The notes under the pieces were generated by a model. That model saw nothing but the letters and a program-made list of their open reading frames with translations, was not told the DNA's origin and made no database searches. Positions 23,407 to 36,500 of a DNA stretch of 64,000 nt are shown piece by piece; positions within the stretch are counted from its first letter, which is position 1, and each line of letters begins with the position of its first letter. A program made the position numbers and the translations under genes. Source of the stretch: Botryotinia globosa. Its lineage: Eukaryota; Ascomycota; Leotiomycetes; Helotiales; Sclerotiniaceae. Where the stretch lies: contig RCSZ01000010.1 in NCBI GenBank assembly GCA_014898425.1, forward strand, positions 248,001 through 312,000, given 5' to 3'.

Positions 23407-26400
23407 ATGGGCTCACTAGGCCCGACAAATGTCACGAATGGCAACTTGGTCAACAATGGCAGTGCGGCTGTTAATGGGGACTCTCCAACAGCAGCACATG
23501 GGTATTTGGAGCCTATTGCCGTAGTGGGCATGAGTTGTCGGCTCTCTGGAGACGCATCAGACACGCAAAAGCTGTGGGAACTGCTCATCAAGGGTCGTTC
23601 GGCGTGGTCAAAGGTGCCCAAGGATCGATTCAACCAAGAGGCTTTTCATGATCCCTCTGCCGAGGGCAAGCCCGGAAGGGTAAGGAAATATCATCTATCA
23701 GTCCGGCAGTCTAGCCTTGGCCCTATGCAGAATTTACAACTGACTATCTCCTCTCTAGACAAGTACAGACGGTGGACATTTTCTGAAAGATGATATTAAA
23801 GCCTTTGATGCCTCCTTCTTTGGAGTCAACCCAATAGAGGCAACGGTGCGTATTCCTATTGCCAATGTGGTCTCAATCCAGCGTGGGGAGTAACCAGCTA
23901 ACCCTACTTGACCTTAGGCCATGGACCCTCAACAGAGACTGCTTCTTGAAATTGCCTATGAGGCTTTTGAAAATGCCGGCCTCACACTTGAACAATTGTC
24001 AGGGTCTAACACTGGTGTCTATGTCGGCCAGTGGGCCTCGGACTACCAGGAGATGCTCCTCAGAGATATCGACTTTCCGCCTATTTACCAGGCCAGCGGC
24101 GTTGGAGCGGCCATTTCCTCCAATCGTATTTCCTACTGTTTCAACCTACAAGGCCCCAGTCTCACCCTAGACACCGGCTGCTCAGCCAGTTTGGTAGCCC
24201 TTCATCAGGCCGTGCACAGTCTCCGCGCAGGCGAGACAGATAAATGCTTCGTAGCGGGCGTCAATCTCCAGCTCGACCCGCAGCGATATGGCTATCAAAA
24301 CAAGCTGAGTATGTTCTCTAAACAAGGCAAGTCGTTCACATTTGACCACCGCGCCAAAACGGCCAGTGGCTACGGCAGAGGTGAAGGGTGTTCGGGGGTT
24401 GTCCTTATGCCCCTTTCACAGGCCCAGAAGCAGGGCTTTCCAATCCGAGCTGTTGTCCAAAACTCGGTAGCCAACCAGGATGGAAAGACAAACGGAATTA
24501 CTGTCCCAAGTGCTGAAGCGCAATCCGCTGCCATTGAGAAGGCCTATGCTCAGGTCGGCCTGGTACCGTATGCAGACTATGTCGAGGCCCACGGGACAGG
24601 TACCGCAGTTGGCGATCCCATCGAGGCCCGGGCGATTGCTAAGATTCTCGGTGCTGGTCGAGAGTCGGATTCGCCCCTGCCTATCGGCTCCCTCAAGGCC
24701 AATATTGGTCATACTGAGAGCGCAGCCGGTCTCACCGGTCTCATCAAGGCCGTTTTGATGCTCGAAAACAACATCATTCCGCCCCAGGTCAACTTCGAGA
24801 AGGCGAACCCGGAGATTGACCTGGACGCTCTCAATCTTAGAATCCCAATAACTGTCGAGTCTAGGCCGCTCAAGAGAATTTCGGTGAATAGTTTCGGCTA
24901 CGGTGGAACTAACGCTCACGTCGTTGTAGACGCTGCTGGGGAGGTTGCCACGGTGAAGCCGACAAGCCAGAGCAATGGGATTTCAACCACCCATGATCAT
25001 CATTTGCCTGAAGATGCATCCAGGACTAAAGAACGGCTCTTTGTTCTCAGCGCTGCCAGCGAGAAGTCGTGCCAAGATATGTCATCCAAATTGGCCAAGT
25101 ATCTCGAGAGCAAGGCGAATTCTCCTGACGCGGACACATTGTTGAACCGCCTTGCGTACACCCTGAGTAGGAGGTCTGTCATGGCGAACAGGGTCGGAGT
25201 TGTTGCCTCTGACTTGAATGATCTGGTTGCGCAGCTGACCAATTTGTCCACCGAAGCCATCCCCCGTGCCGACCACCAGACTACCCCCCGTATCGGCTTC
25301 GTTTTCAGCGGCCAAGGTGCCCAGTATCCTCGAATGGGCCAGGGCCTGCTGGGTACATGGCCAACTTTCACGGCCAGTATGAAGCGGGCAGCTGCATGCA
25401 TTAAGGCATGCGGAAGCTCGTGGGACCTGCTTGAGGAGCTACTCAAGAAGCCCGCACAGAGCCGAATGGAGGATCCGCGTATCGCACAACCTATATCGAC
25501 GGCGGTTCAAATCTCTCTCGTGGACACCCTCAAGGATCTGGGGGTATTTCCGAGCGCTGTGGTAGGCCATTCTAGCGGCGAGATTGCTGCCGCGTACTGT
25601 GCCGAAGCCATCTCGTTCGAGGATGCCATGACGGTGGCATATCACCGTGGTCGGCTAACTGGCGATCTGAGAAAGGAAAACAAGGGCAAGGCCGGCGCCA
25701 TGATAGCTGTCGGGGCATCAGCAACGACTGTTAAGCAGTCCATCGACCAGCTGGGTGTTGCTGTTTCCAGTAGGATAGCAATTGCCTGCTTCAACAGCCC
25801 TGAGAGCGTGACAGTATCTGGAGATGAAGATGTCATTAACGCCTTGAAGCAGCGATTAGACGAGCAGGATACCTGGAATCGACTTCTCCGTACCGGGGGA
25901 GCTGCCTATCACTCGCCTCAGATGCTCCAAGTTGCTGAAAAGTACCACGAGGCTCTGAAGGATCTATCCGGTGGTGTGCCTGTATCCAATATCAGCATGG
26001 TCTCCTCTGTCACGGGCGAGGATCACGCAGACAAACCCATCACCCGGGACTACTGGGTGCACAATCTGGTCTCGCCTGTCCGCTTTACGGATGCTTTGAA
26101 GAAGACCTGCGTGGGAGAAAGTGGCACGCGCAAGATCGACTTGCTTCTTGAGCTGGGATCCCACTTCCAGCTGGAAGGTCCTATCAAGCAGACCTTGAGG
26201 ACTTTTACCGGACAGCCGGCCAAGATTCATTATGCTGGATCTCTAAAGCGCGGTGAAGATGCCCAGCTTCGCCTATTGGAGATGCTCCGATCCTTATATT
26301 TGGAAAGATCCCCCGTCGCCTTTTGGAAGGCCAATGCTGGTTTCGTCAAAACGGCCCCTAAACTCCTGACGGATCTTCCCCCTTATCCGTTCGACCACTC

Positions 26401-29400
26401 CAAGACGTACTGGCACGAGAGTCGAGTATCCAAAGCTTACAAACATCGTAAATTCCTCCCCCATGAGCTCCTTGGTAGCCTCGTCCATGACAACAATCCC
26501 CAGGAACCCAGATGGCGTTGCTTCCTCAATTTGAAAGACGTCCCCTGGCTGAGTGGCCACATTATCCAGGGGCAGACCATTTTCCCAGCTACGGCATATC
26601 TCGCCATGGTCTTTCAAGCGGCACGACAAGACACGGCTATGCGGAATCCCCAAGCAAGGATTAACCGGTTTATCCTCCGGAACGTCAACATGTCACAGGC
26701 GCTGGTCATGGAGAATAACAAGCCCGACTTGGAGATCAGCCTGTCGCTTCGGCCTCAAGCAGTGTCGGCGAGGAAGTCGTCCCAGCTATGGCAAGAGTTC
26801 CGTATCTTCAGCACATCCGCCGAAGACATTTGGACCGAGCATTGCCGCGGTCTTGTACAGGTTGTCCTCAAGTCGGAGTCTGCCACCCAGGATGATGGTA
26901 TTGTCCCTACCCGAGTCACGCTGCCACCGCACGCCCACCACATTCAAGCCAAGCAGTTCTACCACAGGGCAAGAGATATTGGCGTCAACTGGAGCGCGCC
27001 GTTTGACAACCTGACTGATATCAAGATCGCTTCCGGGTCGTGCATCGCAGACTCGTCGTTTGTGCCCGGTGCCGGTGCCTCTGAGACAGACTACACCATT
27101 CACCCCGGTGTCATGGACGCCGTTCTATACCACGGTATGATGGGTGTCCTCATCTTTGATGAAAATGACAAGTCCCCTGTTGTGCCCACTTTCATCGAGA
27201 AGATGATTGTAGCCGAGCAAAACCGGGCCAAGCCGGTTCAAGAGGTGACATGTCACGCCACCCGAACCGACAATGCGCTTACTTTTGACATTGGCATTTT
27301 TGAGAAACAGAACGAGGAAAACATGGTTCTACAGGCCTGGGGAGTAGTTGCGACCAAGTTGCCAGATGTTTCCATCGGCGAAGGTCGCAAACGAGACTTG
27401 TGCCACGTTCCGGACTGGGTGACTTATATGCCCAAGACTACCCAGAAGCACATTGATGAATTATGCAAAAAGTCACTTGAAGAAAGATCCATCATCCCAG
27501 AAATCAAGGCATTGGAGGCCTTAACTGTGAATTACGTCAAGCGTGCTCTGGCATCCACACCGGCAGATGAGGTAGCCGAAGGATACCAGCGCAACTGGTT
27601 TAAATGGATGAAGACACTCGCCGACCAGGAGCCTGATCCAGTCTTCCTCAAAGCAGGAGAGGAAGATGGTAGCGTTTCCGCAGAGGTCGCGCGCCGTCTG
27701 GGGCCACGCTTGAGTGAGATCCTGCGAGGAACTACTCATCCCCTGGACATCCTGAACGAAGACAACCTGCTGAGCGGGCTGTACCTGGAAGGTGGCAACG
27801 CTCGTTGTATTGCGCAAATGGCCGCGTACATGGGCGAACTGGGTCGTCTGAATCCCAATATGAAGATTATCGAGGTTGGTGCCGGTACCGGATCAGCCAC
27901 CTTGCCCGTCCTACAGGCTCTGCAAGCCCCGAACAGAGTGCTGGCGTCCGAGTACGATTTCACCGATATATCACCTGGATTTTTCCCGGCCGCACGAGAG
28001 CTGCTTTCTGACTTTGAAAACATTATGCAGTATAAGACCTTGAATGTCGAGAAGACAGCCGAGGAAAACGGCTTTGAGCCCAACAGCTACGATGTCCTTA
28101 TCGCTTCCAACGTTCTTCATGCTACTCCTTGTATCGACGTCGTCTTGGAAAACGTCAGGTCGCTGCTTCGACCCGGCGGTAAGTTGATCCTAATGGAGCC
28201 TACCGAGAATCTTCCCCATTACGGTCTTGTTTTTGGCTCGCTTGCTGGTTGGTGGGCCGGGGTCGACGAGGGCCGGACCCTCTCGCCTATGCTTTCCCGC
28301 TCCGCATGGATCCAGAAACTTTCAAAGAATGGCTTCGTTCACAATAAAGCGGTCTTCGAGGACTACCCTGTGGCCGATGGCGGCTCCATTTCTGTCTTTG
28401 TGTCTGAAGTTCCGGTGCCGGCCCCTTCGGCAGCGCCGCTGGATGTTGAAATTGTATCATATTCTGGAGATGGTGTTTACTCGAGCTTCACAGAGAAGCT
28501 TCAGAAGAACCTCTGGGACCGTTCAGTGGAAGCCTGTGTTGCCTCCCCATCTGTCTCCGAAGACAAGATTAGTATCATTATGCCCGACATCTGCGAGCGT
28601 GTGGCCTGGAATATGGATGGCCCGCTGTTCGATTCGATAAAGGCTCGGATCGCTAACTCTAAGGTCATCGTGTTCGTAATGTGCACGGCTAAAGGGAAAG
28701 AACAGCGACCCAGTGGTGACTGGATCTATGGGTTCTGTCGATCGATCCGCTATGAGTACGTCTCTGTACGCCTAGTTAGTCTTGAGCTCGAAAGCGGATT
28801 GGATGCTGGCGTTGAAGCCCTGTCAACCATTCTGAACAGCCCAACGGCTGACATGAGCCTTCCCATCGACGAGGTTGAGCTTGAATACATGGATAGGGAG
28901 GGACAGCTCTACGTTTCCCGTGTTCGTTCGGAGCCGAAGTTGGACAGCTACGTTAGCCGGGATCTGGGCAGGTCGGTCTCGGAGGAGGCTCCATTTTTCA
29001 ACGACAGAGCCATGTCGGCAGAGTTGGGCGTTCCAGGTGTGCTCGACACCCTACGCTGGGCAGACAATCCCGAAATCTCCGGGCCAGTGGATCCCGATTG
29101 TGTTAGGCTGCAGCTTTCCGCCGCCAGCATCAACTTCAAGGATGTTCTGGTTGCTTCGGGCCAGCTGGAGGGCATCACCCAGATGCGCAATGACTGTAGC
29201 GGTATCGTACTCGAGGTGGGTGCCAACATGACCAGCAAGTTTAAACCCGGAGACCGCGTCTGCTCTCTGTATTCCCAGTCATTCACAAACTACCCCATGG
29301 TCCACGGCTTGTGCTGTCATGTGATACCCCAGGATATGGACTTTGCGGACGCGGCTTCGATACCCCTTGTCTGGTGCACTGTCTACTACTGCTTGATCAC

Positions 29401-31261
29401 TATTGCCAGGCTGCAAAAAGGGGAGAGTATCCTCATCCACTCGGCTGCCGGCGCAGTCGGACAAGCATCGATTATGTTAGCACGTCATCTCGGCGCCGAG
29501 ATATTTGTTACATGCGGAAACGAGGCTAAGGTGGAACTGCTCAACACTGAGTTTAACATTCCAAAAGATCACATCTTCTCCAGCCGTACTACGGCCTTCC
29601 GCGACAAGATCCATGCCATGACCAACGGCAAAGGAGTGGACGTTGTCCTTAATTCTCTCGGAGGAGAAATGTTCCGCGAGTCGTGCAACACACTGGCAGC
29701 ACATGGTCGGTTCGTCGAGATTGGGCGCAAGGATCTCATGGAAAACGCCCTAATGCCCATGGAGTTCCTGCTGAATAACATCACTTTCACCTACGTTGAC
29801 TTTGCGCACATTCTTGCGACCAAGACGTGGCTGGCTTCCCAGCTTCTTAGGGATGTGATGAAGCTCTTCGCCTCCGGAGCCGTGCAACATGTGCGACAGA
29901 TCAAATATCCGATTTCAGAGATGGCAGCTGCGTTCCGTCTGATTCAAGCTGGAAAACACACGGGTAAAGTTGTCTTGACCGTGGATCCCGAGGTTAAGGT
30001 CCAGGTAAGTTTCGAGATATCCTAGATAGAAAATACTTAACATATACTGACTGGCATTTCTTCTGTAATATAGGTTGTCCCATCAAAGCCTACATCCGTT
30101 CAGCTCAACCCAGAGGCAACCTACATTGTGGTCGGAGGCTTAGGAGGCCTGGGCAAGCGGCTTGTCAACTGGACTGCAGAGAAAGGAGCTCGCCATATTT
30201 GCATCTTCTCCAGGACTGCTCAGCCCGACTCGGATACTCAGAGCTTCTTGGACAAACTAACATCTATGGGAGTCAAGGTCCGTGTCGAAAAGTGCGACGT
30301 GAGTTCGGAGGAATCATTGAAGATAGCCGTGGCCACGATTCAGAAAACCATGCCCCCGATCCGCGGATTATTCCAAGCTGCCATGGTCCTGCATGATGTA
30401 TTGCTGGAAGACATGACGGTTGAGCAGTGGTGCAAAGTCACGGCCCCCAAGGTACAAGGCACATGGAACCTGCACAAGCTTCTGCCCGATGACATGGACT
30501 TTTTCATTATGCTGTCATCGGTAGTATCCATGGTTGGGACTGTTGGAGCAAGCAATTACGCTTCGTCATGCGCCTTCCAGGATGGCATCGCTCGCTACCG
30601 CCGGCGACTGGGCCTGCCGGCTTATGCAATCAATATCGGCGCCATTGTCGAAGCCGGCTACGTCAGTGAGAATCCAGATGTTGCTGTCAACCTCCGAAAA
30701 AACGGACTTGGCAGCGTTGCCATTTCCGAGTTCTTATCCCATCTCGGCGACGTTATTCAACACAAGACGGAATACACCCAGTCATCGCTCGGCATACTGC
30801 CCAACGGTACGGAACGCGGCCTTGGAGAAGCGCGATGGTCAAATGACAAGAGGCTTGCCCAAATTTTTGGATCGGAGAGTCAGGCCGACAGCAAGGCAGT
30901 TGGCAGTGGTGCTGACAATGTTGGCTTCGTGCTTCAGGCTGCAATGACGTTCCACGAGGCCCAGGATATCGTCTGCAAGGCCATTGTCAAGCAATTAGCA
31001 ACCATCCTCGCCATAGACGCCAGCGACATTATTCCTGCTCGGAGTTTGGACTCGTATGGTCTAGACTCGCTGGTCGGTGTCGAGTTGAGAAACTGGATCG
31101 GTGCCTATCTGCAAGTCAACCTGCCTCTGTTGGTCATGTGGAATACTAGCAGCATCAATGAGTTGGCCGAGATTGTGACCAAGGGATCCAGACTTGTCAA
31201 GGTGAAGTCGGAGGAGGCGGAGGAGGAGAAGAAAGAGGTTGAGGCAGCTAAAGAAGAATGA
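23407..31261 (+). CDS. Highly reducing polyketide synthase, KS-AT-DH-MT-ER-KR-ACP
   Basis: Four exons, 23407-23679, 23759-23845, 23918-30004 and 30074-31261, all joined in phase 0, give about 2544 aa. KS: DTGCSAS with Cys at about 208, plus the His residues of EAHGTGT (345) and NIGHTES (385). AT: GHSSGE with Ser about 672. [12 protein letters not shown] with His about 1001 and the partner Asp about 1187. C-MT: SAM motif EVGAGTG at about 1440. [16 protein letters not shown] site near 1957. [10 protein letters not shown] at about 2170, with the catalytic Tyr in [17 protein letters not shown] with Ser about 2481. All reductive domains look intact and there is no thioesterase or condensation domain. 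The enzyme therefore probably makes a long, largely reduced, alpha-methylated chain handed to the adjacent NRPS. The Lys/Glu-rich C-terminal tail is ordinary linker. Confidence 0.95.
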
Positions 31262-31353
31262 AAAAGTGGGTGGATATACGAAAGGTGTGTTGATTGATCT
31301 GATATATTACTGTTATGTTAGACTACATACATGTGACTTCATGCTTGATGTTT

Positions 31354-31568
31354 TGTTTGTATGTCACCGGTGTAAGGTTTTTGGGTTGTTTCTAGTATAT
31401 TCAATATCATTCTTGATTCTAATCAAGCTTCCTTAAGGTGGATATTTTTGTATATATGGACCATACAAAAATATCCATAATCCCAGCAGGATCTAAGCGA
31501 AAGGGAACAAGACTGAACCCTGGATATTACAAGTGCCTAAGGCCACTTATAATATCAGTTCTCAAACA
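31354..31568 (-). repeat. Outer copia element, 3' LTR (left copy)
   Basis: Read on the minus strand it begins TGTTTGAGAACTGATATT and ends near ACATACAAACA, giving TG...CA termini. It matches 42227-42440. It is the less mutated copy and lies in the 3' flank of the PKS gene, so it may supply or alter that gene's polyadenylation context. Confidence 0.8.
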
Positions 31569-31698
31569 CTGACAACTCTTGAAAGAATGGCATGCCAGTG
31601 TACATTCACCTAAATATCCTTACTTACATCAAGACCTTGCCCTTGGAATTTAAAAGAGTGTTGTAAAGAAAATGTTAATATCAATCCGTCCCTTATTC

Positions 31699-32550
31699 TT
31701 AGTCTCCACCCTTTCCCTCTCCCCCTAATGGTCTTTCCACCAGTCTGATTGCCTCTGTCCTGATCTTATTGGTAGAAATCACATTCTCCAATGACCTATT
31801 ACCCTTGGATTTCGTCAAGGCATCGGCAGGATTCGCACTGCCGTCGATCCGCTTTATCTCAGTGACTTCCCTTCTCTCGTATGCCTGTCGAATCGAAACA
31901 AGATCGATCATCAGGCCCTTCTCCTAAGTAGTCCCCAACTTGACCAAGCAATCATATAGGGACTTTGAATCGGTACATATAACCAATTGGATTGGAATCT
32001 CAGAACCTAATATTGCTGTAAGAGAGCTCTTGATAGTCGCACTTGTATCAAATCCATTTGCCATCGCATACAGCTCAGATGCCAATACGCTCCTTGTAAC
32101 ACGTCGACACTTGATTGAAGAGTAATGAATAATGTTCGCATTGTTGTCCTCATCAACTATTACTAAAAAGTAGCCAATTTGTGAAGTAAGATCTGCATTA
32201 TTAGCAAATGACGAGTCGGTAAAGGACACCAATTGAGTTGAGTCAAGATCGAGGAGTACAAAAGTTAGTCCCATTGCCTTATTCTCTATCTGCCATTTCA
32301 AGCGTTTATTCAACATTCTGAAATGCTCAACTTCAGGGCTATTCACCTGGGCAGCAAACGACAGATCGAAGAGCGATTGAGGTTGAGTCATTGTTGCAAT
32401 ATATGCGCCTCTCGCCCGCTGAGCAGCGTTTTGCTCTTTCATAGAGGCATCTGCTTGAGTTTTTCTCCGGGAACCTTTCATTATTATAGGTTTTTCTTGT
32501 ACCAAATGTAGATGCTTGCCCTGGTCTTCTCGAGAAATTATTATCGTCAA
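31699..32550 (-). pseudogene. Copia pol C-terminus: RNase H domain remnant
   Basis: The minus frames 32550-31924 and 31911-31699 encode the end of a Ty1/copia polyprotein. Typical features are RGAYIATMTQPQSLFDLSFA, SFTDSSFANN, then HYSSIKCRRVTRSVLASELY and CTDSKSLYD, followed by a tail with NPADALTKSK. A stop near 31922 separates the last piece. Reverse transcriptase upstream is largely deleted. No intact function is expected. Confidence 0.85.
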
Positions 32551-32687
32551 CTTGTTGTATTAGGCTTCCGTTGAAATTTAATGGTTGTTGCAGCAGAAGT
32601 TCCTGTCTCTCTCTGGCTGTAAATCCCATTCGTTTTAGTTCGAAACCCTCTTTCTCAGCGAAGTCGCTGGTGCATAGATTGAGTGTA

Positions 32688-33412
32688 TCATCTGTTTGAA
32701 GTCCAATAATGGCATTTCTTGTCGTCCATGATAGTCAGATTAAATCCTTCTGGCGCTTTCCCATTTCTCTCGCAATGTTGGCACATCTTGTTTATAGCTT
32801 CAATCTCTTCATATTTGAAATCTCGTTGTTCCGCACGCTGTAGGATTCGATGTAGTTTATCGACAGAGGGGTGGCCGAATCTGCGATGTAATACCTTCAA
32901 CTCGTCGGTTGTAAGGAAAATGTCTGGTCCCGCAGGTGTAGTATTACCTGTAATGTTTCCTGTAATATATTGGCCACATTGGTCAATATTTACATGTTCA
33001 TTTTTCCGCAGTACCCAAGGGTGTCCCCATTGCCTAATTACTGGGAATTTTCTTTCCTTCTGAATTAGCATATCGTTGGTGTTTTTGTAATATATACCAA
33101 GACGATCCATATCCTTAAGGCAGAGCAAGAAAGTTGTCGGTACAGGTACAATATGGAACTTAACAATGCCAAAAGGGAGTTCTAGGGGGACTGTGCCAAG
33201 TGCCACAGTTGATCCAATTCCGAGCCTAAACTTCGTCTTGTTATCTGTTATATCAATTTCGAGTTCCATCGACGATTTCAAAGCTGTAACTTGATCTATA
33301 CCAGCTATAGAATGTTGTCCAGCACCTGTATCGATGAGAATTCCGTAGAACTTCTGCGCATCGTATCGTTCTGTAAGAAAGGTATCAACTGGTGTTGATT
33401 GTGTTAATGTAT
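32688..33412 (-). pseudogene. Copia protease and pre-integrase remnant
   Basis: Reading leftward from about 33412, the frame passes the retropepsin active site ILIDTGAGQHS (about 33345-33310) and continues through 33281-32688. There it shows the pre-integrase block LHRRFGHPSVDKLH and the CQHCERNGKAP zinc-binding end. The frame stops at 32688 where integrase should continue, so the catalytic core is deleted. The right edge is abruptly cut by the nested AT-rich element. Confidence 0.8.
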
Positions 33413-33416
33413 ATAT

Positions 33417-33582
33417 TGGTATTAACTTAATTAATATAAATATAAATACTTAGTTTTATATAGTTGTATTTGTTCTTGATTATTATTATTTATGGGAAAC
33501 TAAATATTAAATATATAGGGAAATGTTAGTGCGATGCTAATTAATACAATACCCTTTTTGATTACATAATCGATATCTCGAT
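33417..33582 (-). repeat. Nested element LTR, left copy
   Basis: At least 166 bp matching 38988-39152, possibly extending to about 33640. It has more A and T at variable sites than the right copy (for example ATCTCGA here against GTCCCGA there), as expected from RIP. Confidence 0.65.
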
Positions 33583-36500
33583 ATTAGCAATTCTTTAAAA
33601 ATAAATACAATTATATATTCTAATCTATAATCCATTTTAAACATAATGTTTTTTTAGCCCTATCTAACTCCTATATTACTGTTTTCTTTTTACCCAATAC
33701 ATCACTTTAATAATTCTCTTATTAATATTAATTAAGTTTTTTAATATTTGATATACATCATTTTTGGTTATAACATCTACAAAATTCGATTTTCTATTAA
33801 TTTATTTAATCTTTATGATTTTCTTATTTTTATAGTATTATTTTAAAATTATAATATCAATTAGAAGTTGTTTTTCTATGTTTGTGCTGAGTTTAGTTAA
33901 TAGGTTATATAATAACTTTGAATCTATATAAAGTATAAATAATATTGGTTTTTTAAACTTGAAAATAATATTGATAATGTCTTTAATAATAATTCCAATA
34001 TTAAAACCTAAAATCAATATATATAACTCAAAAATTAATATATTTCTAATAATTCTCTTATATTTAATTGATATCTAATATATAATATTAATATTATTAT
34101 ACTTATCCATTAAACAAATTATATAATCAATTTGTAATAATAAATCAATATTATTAACAAATGATATATTAATAAAAATAATTAATTTAATAGAATCTAT
34201 ATCTAAAGGTACAAATATAAATCCTCTTTTCAGATTATCCATTTATTATTTAATAATTTTATTAAATTTATTTACATCTTTTTCCTTTAAATCTATTACC
34301 TAAATAATAACAGAAAAATAATAAAATATTTTTAATTAATATATAATTACAATATATACTCTCTTTATATATTGAACAATATATTGATTCTTTAAAATAA
34401 TATTTTTTCGAATTTTTCCTCTTATTTTATATATATCAATATTCCTAGTTATAACTATTCTAATATTATTATATTGTTTCTCTTGATTAAAATAAATCTT
34501 ATCACTCTTAAAAATAATTAAACAATTGTTAAATCTAAATAAATAATCTTCTATAAATTGCTCTCTATCCTTAACCATAAAATTAACTTTATTCAATTAC
34601 TCTTATTCTAAATATACAAATTTTTTATTTACAATTATAAGAATATTATTGATTTGAAGCCCTACAATACCAATACCATCGATTGAATAAAATAGGTAAA
34701 GATTATATATAAATTACATCATATTCAACTTATCCCTATAATAATTATAGTAAATCCCAAACTAATGATTTTCTACTTCAAAAATACCATACAAAGGTTT
34801 TATAATATACAAAATATATTTATTTTCAAATCCAATCTTTTTTAATATTTCTATATAAATAAATTTATTCAAAATTATAATCAATTGAATATATATTTAT
34901 ATAATATTTTATAAATAGATTTGAATATATTTATTTAATACTTATAAAATAATAACAAATATAAAAATGATATACTAACTAACATATTGAATAATAAATA
35001 ATTATATTAAAATAATAGTTTTACTTTTATCTTGATATACCTAAACCATTAATTGTAATTTTATATATACTCTATCAATACCCTCTTCTTTCATTTTATC
35101 AATAAAATATAATTTGAAAAATTTCATTCCAAATAAAATATTATCTTTCAAAACAATCTTGAAAACTTCACTCTCTATTAATCCATCAACTTTCTTATAT
35201 CACAACTCTATATATCTCATAAATATATTATCTTACAAGAATATAATTAATTACAATAATTTCATAATATATTCTTTATTAATATTTATTATATTAATTA
35301 TTCTTATCAAATTACTTCTCATATAATAATATAATTGTATATCTAATTATATTATTAATAATAATATTTGAGATTATAATATCTCTATATATAATATATT
35401 AATAACTATAATATCACTATCACCATTATTTATATAATCGTCTTTCAATTTTATTCCTTCAAATTCTATATAAAAGAATTATACAAATATAAATCAAAAT
35501 TTAATTGATTTATTAAAAAGTTTCATTTTATATATCTCCCCATTTATTTCAATTAAAATATATAATCCAATCCACTTATCTAATATATTATTACCTTTTC
35601 TCTCTTTCTATACTAAAACTTTTGAATTTAATAATAAAATAAAAATAGATATTATAAATAATCTATTCCTCAATTTCAATATCTTTATAATTTATCTTTT
35701 AACTTGAATATAATATACTTTTATTATAGCTTTCTTTATAATTTTCACATATTGAATAATTATTATAATTAATAAATTAATATTATTTAATTTGAAATAT
35801 ATCCCATAAACTAATAATATAAAAATAAATCCATTTAATCTTATTATATTATTTACAATTTTTATTATTATTTGAAAAATTATTATTTTAATCAAATTTT
35901 TATTTTCAAATTTTTTTATTAAAATCTTATATATATAATATAATAGATAATGATATTTTTCAATAATATTTATAAAATTATATATTTCAATAAATATACT
36001 CTTAATAATAATCGATATAGATTTTGTATTTTGAATAAATTCTTTACTCACAAAATTCTTTCCAACATTATAAATAATATAATCTAATAGTTCAATATAT
36101 ATATCAACCCAGCATTCCCTAAGACTATCAAATATATACTTAATAAAAACATTTTCAAAAAACTAAACTATTTAATAATATATTACTTTATTAATAATAT
36201 ATAAAATCAAATCGTTTTCAATATATATAATATCAATATAAATAATATAATTGAATTCAATATCTTTCAATAAAATAAATCTAAAATATTCTAATAATTT
36301 ACTATATATTTAATAATATTTATGATATTTAATAAAATGCTTAATAATATCACTACTCTTATTATAATCTATTTATTATAATATATTATAAAAATATTAT
36401 ATTAATAAATAATCGAATTATTAATATAAACATTATAATTTTATAGTTATTAAATAATAATCGTTTTAATAAATCGATTTTTAAATAAATTGATTTATAT

